DNA from: Stenotrophomonas maltophilia | GTDB lineage: Bacteria > Pseudomonadota > Gammaproteobacteria > Xanthomonadales > Xanthomonadaceae | Length of the DNA: 64,000 nt | Direction of reading: 5' to 3' | NCBI GenBank assembly: GCA_002364755.1 | Contig: DEZI01000021.1 | Coordinates: 1 to 64,000 of the forward strand | In this document: piece after piece, positions 1-7,248 of the stretch | Numbering within the stretch: the stretch's first letter is position 1 | Layout of the letters: each line of letters opens with the position of its first letter | Notes under the pieces: model-generated | Told to the model about the DNA's origin: nothing | Databases searched by the model: none | Seen by the model: only the letters and a program-made list of their open reading frames with translations | Program-made: the position numbers and the translations under genes

Positions 1-490
1 GCTCTGCGATCAACCGGATGCAAAGCCGCCGAGCGTAGGCTCGGCTCTACAGCTGCGAAGCCGGGCAAGATCGGCGCTCCGGAAACCCCGTCTAGAGCCG
101 AGCCCATGCTCGGCTGCGATCAGCCGGATGCAAAGCCGCCGAGCGTGGGCTCGGCTCTACAGCTGAGCAACCGGGCAAGATCGACGCTTCGGAAACCCCG
201 TGTAGAGCCGAGCCCATGCTCGGCTGCGGTCAGCCGGATGCAAAGCAGCCGAGCGTAGGCTCGGCTCTACAGCTGAGCAACCGGGCAAGATCGACACTTC
301 GGAAACCCCGTGTAGAGCCGAGCCCATGCTCGGCTGCGATCGACCGGGTGCAAAGCAGCCGAGCGTAGGCTCGGCTCTACAGCTGAGCAACCGGGCAAGA
401 TCGACGCTTCGGAAACCCCGTGTAGAGCCGAGCCCATGCTCGGCTGCGGTCAGCCGGATGCAAAGCAGCCGAGCGTAGGCTCGGCTCTAC
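1..490. repeat. Tandem array of 110-bp units, each a pair of GTAG-type REP hairpins
   Basis: The head GTAGAGCCGAGCCCATGCTC recurs at 91 (as TCTAGAG), 201, 311 and 421, an exact 110-bp period. A partial unit opens the window and the last unit ends at 490. Each unit holds the head, a spacer, the inverted copy ending GGCTCGGCTCTAC, and a second spacer with CGGAAACCCCG. Units differ by a few substitutions. This is the SMAG/REP class of Stenotrophomonas, arranged as a BIME-like tandem array six bases beyond the mesD stop, so it may also end or stabilise that transcript. Confidence 0.9.
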
Positions 491-495
491 TGCGA

Positions 496-1527
496 TCACC
501 GCCCGGCCAGTTCCTCGCGGACGATCTGCGCGCCTGCACTCAGCGCACGCAGCTTGCCGCGCGCCACCTCACGCGACAGCGGCGCCATGCCGCAGTTCGT
601 GCACGGATAGAGCTTGTCGGCGTCGACGAACTGCAGCGCCTTGCGCAGGGTGTTGGCCACCTCTTCCGGCGTTTCCACCATGCTGGAGGCCACGTCGATG
701 GCACCGACCATCACCTTCTTGCCGCGCACCAGCTCGATCAGGTCGATCGGCACGTGCGAGTTGTGGCACTCCAGCGAGATCAGGCCGATGCTGGATTTCT
801 GCAGCTTCGGGAAGGACTCTTCGTACTGGCGCCATTCCGAGCCCAGTGTCTGCTTCCAGTCGGTGTTGGCCTTGATGCCGTAGCCGTAGCAGATGTGCAC
901 GGCGGTCTCGCACTTCAGCCCTTCAATCGCGCGCTCCAAGGTGGCCACGCCCCAGTCGTTCACTTCGTCGAAGAACACGTTGAAGGCGGGCTCGTCGAAC
1001 TGGATGATGTCGACGCCGGCGTCTTCCAGTTCCTTCGCTTCCTCGTTGAGGATCTTCGCGAATTCCCAGGCCAGCTTCTCGCGGCTCTTGTAGTGCGCGT
1101 CGTACAGCGTGTCGATCATGGTCATCGGGCCGGGCAGGGCCCACTTGATCGGCTGTGCGGTCTGCCGGCGCAGGAACTTCGCATCCTCGACGAATATTGA
1201 CTTCGGGCGACTGACGGCACCGACCACCGTAGGCACGCTGGCGTCGTAGCGGTTGCGGATGCGCACGGTTTCGCGCTTGTCGAAGTCGACACCGTCGAGG
1301 TGTTCAATGAAGGTGGTGACGAAATGCTGCCGCGTCTGTTCGCCGTCGCTGACGATGTCGATGCCGGCGTGCTGCTGTTCCTGCTGGGACAGGCGCAGCG
1401 CGTCCTGCTTGCCTTCGGTCAGTGCGTCATCCTGCAGTTTCCAGGGCGACCAGAGCTTCTCGGGCTCGGCGAGCCAGGAGGGCTTGGGCAGGCTGCCGGC
1501 AGTGGAGGTGGGCAGTAGTTTCTTCAT
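496..1527 (-). CDS. mesD: Core (folate-independent) methionine synthase, MesD-type
   Basis: A 343-residue MetE C-terminal-like (UROD/MetE fold) protein with no N-terminal folate-binding half, less than half the length of MetE (about 750 aa). Expected zinc-site parts are visible: the HICYGYG segment near residue 212, LECHNSH near 254 and the PCTNCGM cysteine motif near 309. Substrate-barrel sequences such as PGPMTMID are also present. The adjacent DUF1852 gene marks it as the MesD family, reported in aerobic bacteria to make methionine from homocysteine without methyl-folate or cobalamin but needing DUF1852 and oxygen. It is last in the minus-strand operon, 42 bp after mesX. The methyl donor is not known to me. 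Confidence 0.88.
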   Translation of the reverse strand: MKKLLPTSTAGSLPKPSWLAEPEKLWSPWKLQDDALTEGKQDALRLSQQEQQHAGIDIVSDGEQTRQHFVTTFIEHLDGVDFDKRETVRIRNRYDASVPTVVGAVSRPKSIFVEDAKFLRRQTAQPIKWALPGPMTMIDTLYDAHYKSREKLAWEFAKILNEEAKELEDAGVDIIQFDEPAFNVFFDEVNDWGVATLERAIEGLKCETAVHICYGYGIKANTDWKQTLGSEWRQYEESFPKLQKSSIGLISLECHNSHVPIDLIELVRGKKVMVGAIDVASSMVETPEEVANTLRKALQFVDADKLYPCTNCGMAPLSREVARGKLRALSAGAQIVREELAGR

Positions 1528-1569
1528 CGTGTTCGCGGTCTTTGTCCTGGGGGAGGGAGAACCGGTGAA

Positions 1570-2547
1570 TCAGCGGGCAGCCCACTGCTCAAGCACGGCG
1601 CCGTACGGCTTGATGAAGTGCTCTTCGGTGAACCTGCCCTGCTTGACCGCCAGCTGGCTGCGCTCTTCGCGGTCGTAGACGATGCGGGTGGACGAGTAGT
1701 CCTGGTGCTTCAGGCTGGGCTGGTAGACCTTGCCGGCCACCGAATTGGCGTTGTAGATCTCCGGGCGGTAGATCTTCTGGAACGCTTCCATGGTGCTGAT
1801 GGTGGCGATCAGTTCCAGGTTCGAGTAATCGCCCAGCAGGTCGCCCTGGAAGTAGAACGCCAGCGGCGCGACGCTGCCCGGCGGCATGAAGTAGCGCACC
1901 TGCAGGCCCATCTTGTCGAAGTACTGGTCGGTGGGCGAGAACTCGCCCTGGCGGTACTCCACGCCCAGGATGGGGTGGTGGTTCTCGGTGCGGTGGTAGG
2001 TCTTGCTGCTGGACACGCTGATGCAGATGACCGGTGCCTTGCTGAAGTTGGCGCGGTAGGCATCCGATTCCAGGAAGTGCTTGAACAGCTTGCCATGCAG
2101 ATCGCCGAAGCCTTCGGGAATGCCGAAGGTGGCCTTGCCTTCGTTGCTGGCCGGCAGCACGACGCTGAAGTCGTAGTCGCGCACGTAGGACGAGAAATTG
2201 TTGCCGACGATGCCTTCGGTACGCGTGCCGGTGTGCGTGTCGACGATGGTCGGGCGCAGTACTTCGATCAGCGGGAAGGGATCGCTGCCGTCATCGCCGT
2301 CGATGTGCATCTCCACCGAGATGATGTCCAGCTCGACCGCGTAGCGATCGGCGCTGGGGTTGTCCCAGTGCGCCAGATCGTTGAAGCGGTTGTTGATCAT
2401 GCCGATCGTGTTGCGCAGGTTTTCCTGGCGCGAGGCGCCGCGGGCCAGGTTGGCGAAGTTGGTGGTGATGCGCGTGCCGTCGGCCGGCTGGTAATCCTCG
2501 TTGAACGGAATGCGCGTGATCTGGAAGGTGAAGTTGTCGGCAGTCAT
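1570..2547 (-). CDS. mesX: DUF1852 protein, MesX partner of the core methionine synthase
   Basis: About 325 residues; DUF1852 is recognised by its N-terminus (FTFQITRIPF) and the segment TRITTNFANLARG. It has no signal peptide. Genetics in other bacteria show DUF1852 and oxygen are required for MesD activity; its chemistry is unassigned. The frame opens with a TTG at 2568 overlapping the upstream flavin-reductase stop, but the ATG at 2547 fits the family start better. Its place between the flavin reductase and mesD suggests one transcript and a shared reaction, possibly a flavin- or oxygen-dependent release of a methyl group (inference). Confidence 0.85.
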   Translation of the reverse strand: MTADNFTFQITRIPFNEDYQPADGTRITTNFANLARGASRQENLRNTIGMINNRFNDLAHWDNPSADRYAVELDIISVEMHIDGDDGSDPFPLIEVLRPTIVDTHTGTRTEGIVGNNFSSYVRDYDFSVVLPASNEGKATFGIPEGFGDLHGKLFKHFLESDAYRANFSKAPVICISVSSSKTYHRTENHHPILGVEYRQGEFSPTDQYFDKMGLQVRYFMPPGSVAPLAFYFQGDLLGDYSNLELIATISTMEAFQKIYRPEIYNANSVAGKVYQPSLKHQDYSSTRIVYDREERSQLAVKQGRFTEEHFIKPYGAVLEQWAAR

Positions 2548-2564
2548 GACGGTGTTCCGGTTAC

Positions 2565-3155
2565 TCAAAGGGCGTCGGCGGTTTCGGCGGGCACGGGCGC
2601 TGGGCGATGGGACAGCGCCAGCAGCGGCAGGGCCCGCTGCACGGCCAGGCGTGCACGCTGCAGCAGGGCCTCGTCATGCACGCGGCCGTCGGCGAAATCC
2701 TTGTCGGTGGCGTAGACGCCCAGCGGCAGGGTGCGTGCCTGGAAGAAGCTGAAGAGTGGCCGCAGCTGGTGGTCGATCATCAGCGCGTGGCGCTCGCTGC
2801 CGCCGGTGGCGGCCAGCAGGGTGGGGGTGTCGACCAGCGCGTCCTGGTGGATGAAATCGAAGAAGTGCTTGAACAGGCCGGTGTACGAACCGCGGTAGAC
2901 CGGGGTGGCGACCACCAGCACGTCGGCCTGCTCGACCGTGGCCAGGGCCTGTTCGGCGGCGGCAGGCAGCTGCGAGCGCCACAGGGCACCGGCCAGCTGC
3001 GGGGCCAGCTGACCCAGTTCGACCAGATGCGGTTCGCTTGGCAGGTGCTCGCCAATCAGGTCCAGCAGGTGCTCGCACAGGGTGGCGGCCCGCGAGGGGC
3101 GCTGCAGGCCGCCGGAGACGGCGACGATACGAAGGGGGCGGTGGGGAGAAAGCAT
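2565..3155 (-). CDS. NADPH-dependent FMN reductase, MsuE/SsuE-like
   Basis: A 196-residue flavodoxin-fold reductase with an N-terminal phosphate loop (SGGLQRPSRA), the PVYRGSYTGLFKHFFD stretch near residue 82, and AATGGSERHAL near 115, all typical of the MsuE/SsuE family. These enzymes supply free reduced flavin to two-component monooxygenases, often in sulfonate use. Here it is first in the operon with mesX and mesD, its stop touching the mesX frame, so I infer it feeds reduced FMN to the oxygen-requiring MesX/MesD system. No alkanesulfonate monooxygenase or transporter is nearby, which argues against a sulfonate role. Confidence 0.85.
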   Translation of the reverse strand: MLSPHRPLRIVAVSGGLQRPSRAATLCEHLLDLIGEHLPSEPHLVELGQLAPQLAGALWRSQLPAAAEQALATVEQADVLVVATPVYRGSYTGLFKHFFDFIHQDALVDTPTLLAATGGSERHALMIDHQLRPLFSFFQARTLPLGVYATDKDFADGRVHDEALLQRARLAVQRALPLLALSHRPAPVPAETADAL

Positions 3156-3181
3156 GACCCGATCCTAGTCAGGCCTTCCCA

Positions 3182-3204
3182 TGACGTAAAATGGTTTTAC
3201 TTCA
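3182..3204. promoter_or_regulatory. 23-bp dyad operator between the mes operon and the metR-like gene
   Basis: Perfect arms GTAAAA and TTTTAC flank a TGG centre (3186-3200). The dyad extends outward as TGA and TCA with a single mismatched pair (3185/3201). It lies 27 bp from both the flavin-reductase start and the regulator start. Such a dyad is what a LysR-type regulator would bind; its outer part resembles the MetR TGAA/TTCA theme. Sequence symmetry is observed; the regulator assignment is inference. Confidence 0.6.
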
Positions 3205-3230
3205 CACATCCATGAGTGGGATTCATCGAC

Positions 3231-4142
3231 ATGCTGGAACGAATCCACCTGAGCATCGTGCAGCAGGTCGAACTGCAGGGTTCGCTGACCGCTGCCGCCG
3301 GCGTGCTCAACCTGACCCAGTCGGCGCTGAGCCACAGCATGAAGAAGCTGGAACAGCAGCTGGGCACCGACGTCTGGCTGCGCGAGGGCCGCAGCCTGCG
3401 GCTGACCCAGGCCGGCCAGTACCTGCTGGCGGTGGCCAACCGGGTGCTGCCGCAGCTGGACCTGGCCGAGGAGCGGCTGGGCCAGTTCGCCCAGGGCGAG
3501 CGCGGCTCGCTGCGCATCGGCATGGAGTGCCATCCCTGCTACCAGTGGCTGCTGAAGATTGTCTCGCCCTACCTGGCCTCGTGGCCGGACGTGGATGTGG
3601 ACGTGAAGCAGAAATTCCAGTTCGGTGGCATTGGCGCCCTGTTCGGCTACGAGATCGACCTGCTGGTTACGCCCGATCCGCTGCTGAAGCCGGGCCTGAC
3701 GTTCGTGCCCGTGTTCGACTACGAGCAGGTGCTGGTGGTGGCCAGGAACCACCCGCTGGCCAAGGCGGAGTACGTGAAGCCGCGCCAGCTGACCCAGGAA
3801 GTGCTGATCAGCTACCCGGTGCCGTTCGAGCGCCTGGACATCTACAACCAGTTCCTGCTGCCGGCCGGGGTGACCCCGCGCCGCCACAAGGCCATCGAAA
3901 CCACCGACATCATGATGCAGATGGTGGCCAGCGGCCGCGGCGTGGCCGCCATGCCGCGCTGGCTGGTGGAGGAGTACGCGGCCCGCATGGACGTGGTACC
4001 GGTGCGGCTGGGGCCCAAGGGCATCCCCAAGCAGATCTACCTGGGCGCGCGCGAGGCCGACACTGCCATCGATTACCTGCAGGCCTTCGTTGAACTGGCG
4101 CGGGGCAGCTCCATCGCCGTCGCGCCGCGCGGGGCCAAGTGA
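3231..4142 (+). CDS. LysR-family regulator, MetR-like
   Basis: About 303 residues: an N-terminal winged helix with the LysR pattern (LTAAAGVLNLTQSALSHS), then a periplasmic-binding-like effector domain. Features such as IGMECHPCYQWL near residue 95 and an ETTDIMMQMVASGRG-type segment near 215 resemble MetR, which responds to homocysteine. ATG 3231 is preferred over GTG 3216. It is divergent from the mes operon across the 23-bp dyad and overlaps the MetF-like gene by one base (TGATG), so the two are translationally coupled. It probably controls both sides. Confidence 0.82.
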   Translation: MLERIHLSIVQQVELQGSLTAAAGVLNLTQSALSHSMKKLEQQLGTDVWLREGRSLRLTQAGQYLLAVANRVLPQLDLAEERLGQFAQGERGSLRIGMECHPCYQWLLKIVSPYLASWPDVDVDVKQKFQFGGIGALFGYEIDLLVTPDPLLKPGLTFVPVFDYEQVLVVARNHPLAKAEYVKPRQLTQEVLISYPVPFERLDIYNQFLLPAGVTPRRHKAIETTDIMMQMVASGRGVAAMPRWLVEEYAARMDVVPVRLGPKGIPKQIYLGAREADTAIDYLQAFVELARGSSIAVAPRGAK

Positions 4143-4996
4143 TGCCTGCAGGAACCGCGCAGGGCGCGCGCGCTTTCATCGATGCCGGTTCGCTGGAAGT
4201 CAGTGCGAAAGCCATGCCCGCGCTGCGCGCCGAGGCAGGCCGCATCGCCCCGGGAACCACGATCTCGATCCCCTATCTCGCCAGCGAAGACGACCAGGCT
4301 CGGCTGGCTGCGGCATGCACCGTGCGCGAACTGGGGCTGCAGCCGATGCCGCACCTGTCGGCGCGGCGGATCGGTTCGCAGGCGGCGCTGGAGCACTTCA
4401 TCGCCCGCGCGGTGGGCGAGGCCGGTGTCGAGCAGTGCCTGCTGGTCGCCGGTGACCTGGCCACGCCCACCGGTCCGTTTGCAGACAGCGCGGCAATCAT
4501 CGAAACCGGCCTGCTGGAACGTGCGGGCATCAAGGTCGTTGCCGTGGGTGGGCACCCCGAGGGCCATCCGGTGATGGACGCTGCCGGGCGCTGGCAGGCA
4601 TTGGAACGCAAATGCCGGGCCATCGAAGCGCGCGGCATGGCGCCGAAGATCATCACCCAGTTCGCCTTCGATGCCGACATCGTGCTGGCCTGGCTGGATG
4701 CGCTGCGCGCGCGCGGCATCGGCCACCCGGTGCTGGTAGGTGTGCCTGGGCCGGCCAGCGTGACGCGGCTGCTGCGCTATGCGGCGATGTGTGGGGTGGG
4801 TGCCAGCGCCTCGATGCTGGCCCGGTACGGCATCTCGATCGGCCGGCTGCTGGGCACCGCCGGGCCGGATGTATTCGTGGATCGCCTGGTGGCAGGGCTG
4901 ACCGAAGCGCATGGCCAGGTCAGCCCGCACCTGTTCCCGTTCGGTGGCATTGCACCGTCGCTGGACTGGGTGGCGCAGTATCGGCTACGTCAGTGA
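4142..4996 (+). CDS. Methylenetetrahydrofolate reductase-family (MetF-like) protein
   Basis: A 284-residue single-domain TIM-barrel protein of the MTHFR family. It keeps a plausible catalytic glutamate in SLEVSAK near residue 19, the flavin-site motif LLVAGDLATP near 103, and VGGHPEGHP near 139. It starts on the last base of the regulator stop codon. It is probably a flavin enzyme acting on one-carbon folates, but it is divergent from canonical MetF and linked to a folate-independent synthase, so it may be a specialised paralogue. Whether a housekeeping metF exists elsewhere cannot be seen here. Its end overlaps the convergent L,D-transpeptidase by 7 bp. Confidence 0.75.
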   Translation: MPAGTAQGARAFIDAGSLEVSAKAMPALRAEAGRIAPGTTISIPYLASEDDQARLAAACTVRELGLQPMPHLSARRIGSQAALEHFIARAVGEAGVEQCLLVAGDLATPTGPFADSAAIIETGLLERAGIKVVAVGGHPEGHPVMDAAGRWQALERKCRAIEARGMAPKIITQFAFDADIVLAWLDALRARGIGHPVLVGVPGPASVTRLLRYAAMCGVGASASMLARYGISIGRLLGTAGPDVFVDRLVAGLTEAHGQVSPHLFPFGGIAPSLDWVAQYRLRQ

Positions 4997-5760
4997 CGCG
5001 CGGCCGTGGCATCGCCGTCTGCCTCTGCGGCGTTTACACGGCTCTGCGCGAATGCGGGGAAGGTCTTTTCCAGTGAGTCCTTGTCTGGCAGCACGTAGAA
5101 CACGCCGCCCTTCTCGAACGTGGACGAGACCACCTGCTCGTAGAAGCCGGGGCTGACGTTGATGCAGCCGTGGGTGATGCGGTTGTCATCCGGTGTTGGC
5201 GTGGCCAGACGCTGGGCACGCTTTTCTTTCGGGCTGCCCGGCGGCAGCGGGTGCATCGAGACGGCCGAATCGTAGTCCACCCACAACACGCGGCCGGCGT
5301 CGTCGGACGGGCCGTAGCCACCAATGAAGCGGCCGGCGGGGGTCGTGCGGTCGTGGCCGGGGATCGCGCTCAGCGCGACCTTGGCGACGTTCGGTGCGGA
5401 ATGATCGCCCTTGGCCGACCCAAACAACGCCGGTGCCGCGCCACGCAGCTTGCCGTCACTGCCGAAGATCAGCACCTGTGCGGCGGCCTTGTCCATGATC
5501 GCGAACGGATAGCCTTCGCTGTCCTTGCTGGCGACCACCCAGCCTGCGAGTTCGATCACCGTCTCGGACACTTCCTGTCCTTCCGGCAGTTCATCGACGG
5601 CAGCGGTGGGTTGCGTAGCGGCATCCTTGGCGCCCTTGGCGCTGGCCACGCCGGTACCGCCCAGTGCCAGCGCAAGGGTCAGCGCGATGCAGGCGGTGCG
5701 GATTGCGGGGGATGAATGCGTACGAATGGCACGGTTCCTCGAGTAAGTACGGTGACTCAA
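4990..5760 (-). CDS. L,D-transpeptidase-family (YkuD) periplasmic protein
   Basis: The C-terminal half carries the YkuD active-site motif ITHGCINVSP (His, Gly, catalytic Cys), with a preceding SMHPLPPGSP stretch. The N-terminus has a Sec signal (hydrophobic IALTLALALGG, cleavage after ASA). Substrates would be peptidoglycan stem peptides, for 3-3 crosslinks or protein attachment. The start is unclear: TTG at 5760 directly follows a hairpin with no Shine-Dalgarno, whereas an ATT at 5727 has GAGGAA seven bases upstream and gives a normal signal peptide. The gene lies downstream of an Lpp-like lipoprotein on the same strand. Confidence 0.85.
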   Translation of the reverse strand: MSHRTYSRNRAIRTHSSPAIRTACIALTLALALGGTGVASAKGAKDAATQPTAAVDELPEGQEVSETVIELAGWVVASKDSEGYPFAIMDKAAAQVLIFGSDGKLRGAAPALFGSAKGDHSAPNVAKVALSAIPGHDRTTPAGRFIGGYGPSDDAGRVLWVDYDSAVSMHPLPPGSPKEKRAQRLATPTPDDNRITHGCINVSPGFYEQVVSSTFEKGGVFYVLPDKDSLEKTFPAFAQSRVNAAEADGDATAARH

Positions 5761-5794
5761 GGGAACCAGTGGCCGGGGGAGACCACTGGTTCCC
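5761..5794 (-). terminator. Hairpin between the lpp-like gene and the L,D-transpeptidase
   Basis: Perfect 12-bp arms (GGGAACCAGTGG and CCACTGGTTCCC) with a 10-nt loop lie just after the lpp-like stop on the minus strand. Only two T follow, so this may be a partial terminator or a 3' stabiliser that lowers expression of the downstream gene. Confidence 0.55.
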
Positions 5795-5802
5795 GATTCA
5801 GC

Positions 5803-6069
5803 TTAGCCGCGCGGGGTACGGCGGGGGGCCGATTCGAGCTGCTGGACGCGACCTTCGATCTGGTCGAGACGCTGGTTGGCCTGCTGTGCGGACTGGTTGG
5901 CGGACTCGGCGCTCTGCGCCGCGCCCTGGACCTTCACGTCAAGCGCGTCGAGACGCGTGTTGACCTTCGCGAAGTCTTCCTTGTAGCTGGCGCACGCGCC
6001 AAGGCTGAGAGCGATCAGGGCTACGCCGAGGGGACGGGCCAACTTCAGGTGCTGCGTGGAAAGGGTCAT
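5803..6069 (-). CDS. Lpp/OprI-like small outer-membrane lipoprotein
   Basis: An 88-residue protein with a lipobox (LSLGAC, Cys near 26), then a short alpha-helical heptad region rich in Ala, Gln and Ser (QSAQQANQRLDQIEGRVQQL) resembling the trimeric coiled coil of Lpp/OprI. It ends in RRTPRG, so it lacks the C-terminal lysine that L,D-transpeptidases use to join Lpp to peptidoglycan in E. coli. It has a near-consensus Shine-Dalgarno (AAGGAGG) and its own -10 box. High expression is likely. Confidence 0.82.
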   Translation of the reverse strand: MTLSTQHLKLARPLGVALIALSLGACASYKEDFAKVNTRLDALDVKVQGAAQSAESANQSAQQANQRLDQIEGRVQQLESAPRRTPRG

Positions 6070-6076
6070 TGCATTC

Positions 6077-6105
6077 CCTCCTTCGTCTGGGGAGTCTGGA
6101 ATATA
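6077..6105 (-). promoter_or_regulatory. Promoter -10 box and strong Shine-Dalgarno of the lpp-like gene
   Basis: Reading the minus strand, TATATT lies at 6105-6100 and AAGGAGG at 6083-6077, seven bases before the ATG at 6069. No clear -35 element is visible. Confidence 0.55.
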
Positions 6106-6369
6106 GCGGGCTTTTTGTTAGTTCCATGAATGCCTTTTCAGCTGCAGTTGGCAGACGTGCAGACACTGTGAAGAACGCGCGGTCATGTTCAATTTGCGGC
6201 GAATTCAGCTGCCTGATCCAGGCATGTGCCAGCCGCGGCAGGCCCTGAATGAGCGCAGTGTTCGTAACGCGACGTCTGTGAAACGCGCGGATGCATCGCG
6301 CCGTGCACGTAGGAAAGCGATCGTGCATTTGTGGCGAGGGGAGGCCGCTGATAGCCTGACCCGTTGATG

Positions 6370-6812
6370 ATGGATCAGCGGGCGGTGGCATGGCCGGGCA
6401 GGAGACGGTGGCTTCAAGCCGATACTCGCCGGGGAAATCAGCAGACAGCGGCAGGCGCGAAAGATGGTCCTGCACGGGTTCGATGGCGCCCGTTTTTCCA
6501 GCACCGCCTTTCGTAGTGAAGTCATCGCTGACGTCGATGACCGACTGGTCACCGCGGACCAGCTCCAGCACGGCGGATGCCTTCGGCGCGCCACCCTTGA
6601 GCGTGCGGACCACACTGATGCGGCCGCTCAAGGTGCTGTACCACGGTTCGCCGTCGGCGACCGCGAGCGCCATGAGCCGGGACACGTAGACGTGGCTGGC
6701 GCGGTCCAGGTTCTGCACGAACGTCGGTGCATCCGGCTGTGGGCAGGTCAGGGCCAGCAGGGGTGATGCGCCCAGCGAAGGGAGAAGCCAACGTGGTCGT
6801 GATGGTCGTCAT
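6370..6812 (-). pseudogene. Decayed gene for a secreted protein (apparent frameshift in signal peptide)
   Basis: An ATG at 6812 begins MTTITT, but a hydrophobic signal-like stretch (WLLPSLGASPLLALTCP) followed by VQNLDRASHVYVSRLMALAV and VVRTLKGG lies in another frame that has no start codon of its own. A one-base shift near 6795-6800 would join them into a normal secreted protein. Beyond about 6370 the frame loses protein-like composition and later runs into the lpp-like gene. I do not recognise the family. It could be a true pseudogene or a sequence error. Confidence 0.4.
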
Positions 6813-6828
6813 TCGACCACGCTCAACT

Positions 6829-7074
6829 TCACCTGGGCACCTTCGGGCAGCCATCGATCTGTTGCGCCAGCGCGCCGGGAATCTTCAGGCAATATGCGTA
6901 GCGGGGCTGCAGCAGGCCGAGGCGTTCTTCCGCCTGCTGCACAAGCGCGGCCATGCACCCGTCCTGCAGGAAATCCTGATCGCGCGCGAGCGCATCGAGT
7001 TCGGCGCGCCGCCGAGGAACGCGCGCCTGCCTGCGCCCGTAGCGGAAGGCCTCGCACGCCACGTTTGCTATCAT
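6829..7074 (-). CDS. Small hypothetical protein
   Basis: An 81-residue frame beginning MIANVACEAF, with a charged middle (RRRAELDALARD) and an acceptable amino-acid mix (AALVQQAEERLGLLQ). No signal peptide, membrane segment or known motif is visible. It sits 17 bp upstream of the decayed secreted gene on the same strand, which may indicate a former operon. Its start lies on the proposed extended -10 of the divergent MFS gene. It may not be real. Confidence 0.3.
   Translation of the reverse strand: MIANVACEAFRYGRRQARVPRRRAELDALARDQDFLQDGCMAALVQQAEERLGLLQPRYAYCLKIPGALAQQIDGCPKVPR
7066..7074 (+). promoter_or_regulatory. Extended -10 promoter for the CynX-type transporter
   Basis: TGCTATCAT matches the extended -10 consensus TGnTATAAT at five of six hexamer positions plus the TG. 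It would start a leader of about 165 nt before the MFS ATG at 7249. No convincing -35 is seen, as is usual for extended -10 promoters. Confidence 0.4.
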
Positions 7075-7248
7075 GCGCGCCGATGGCCGCCCGCCAGATG
7101 CCGATCGTGGGCCCGCGCGCGTTCCTTCCTCGAAAGAGGACGCATCTGCGGCCAGTCGCAGCGAAACCTTGCCCGGCCAGGCGCCTGCCAGCCGGGCCCC
7201 CGTACAGATCGAACAAGGAAAGCCGGCCGCTGCCTGCGGCCGTAATAC

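Noticed and set aside
1..490. CRISPR array
   Set aside because: The spacers are also repeated and the whole 110-bp unit is tandem; units are REP hairpins, and no cas gene is near.
5939..6360. Downstream continuation of the decayed secreted protein
   Set aside because: The frame stays open but overlaps the lpp-like gene and its promoter, and its composition is not protein-like.
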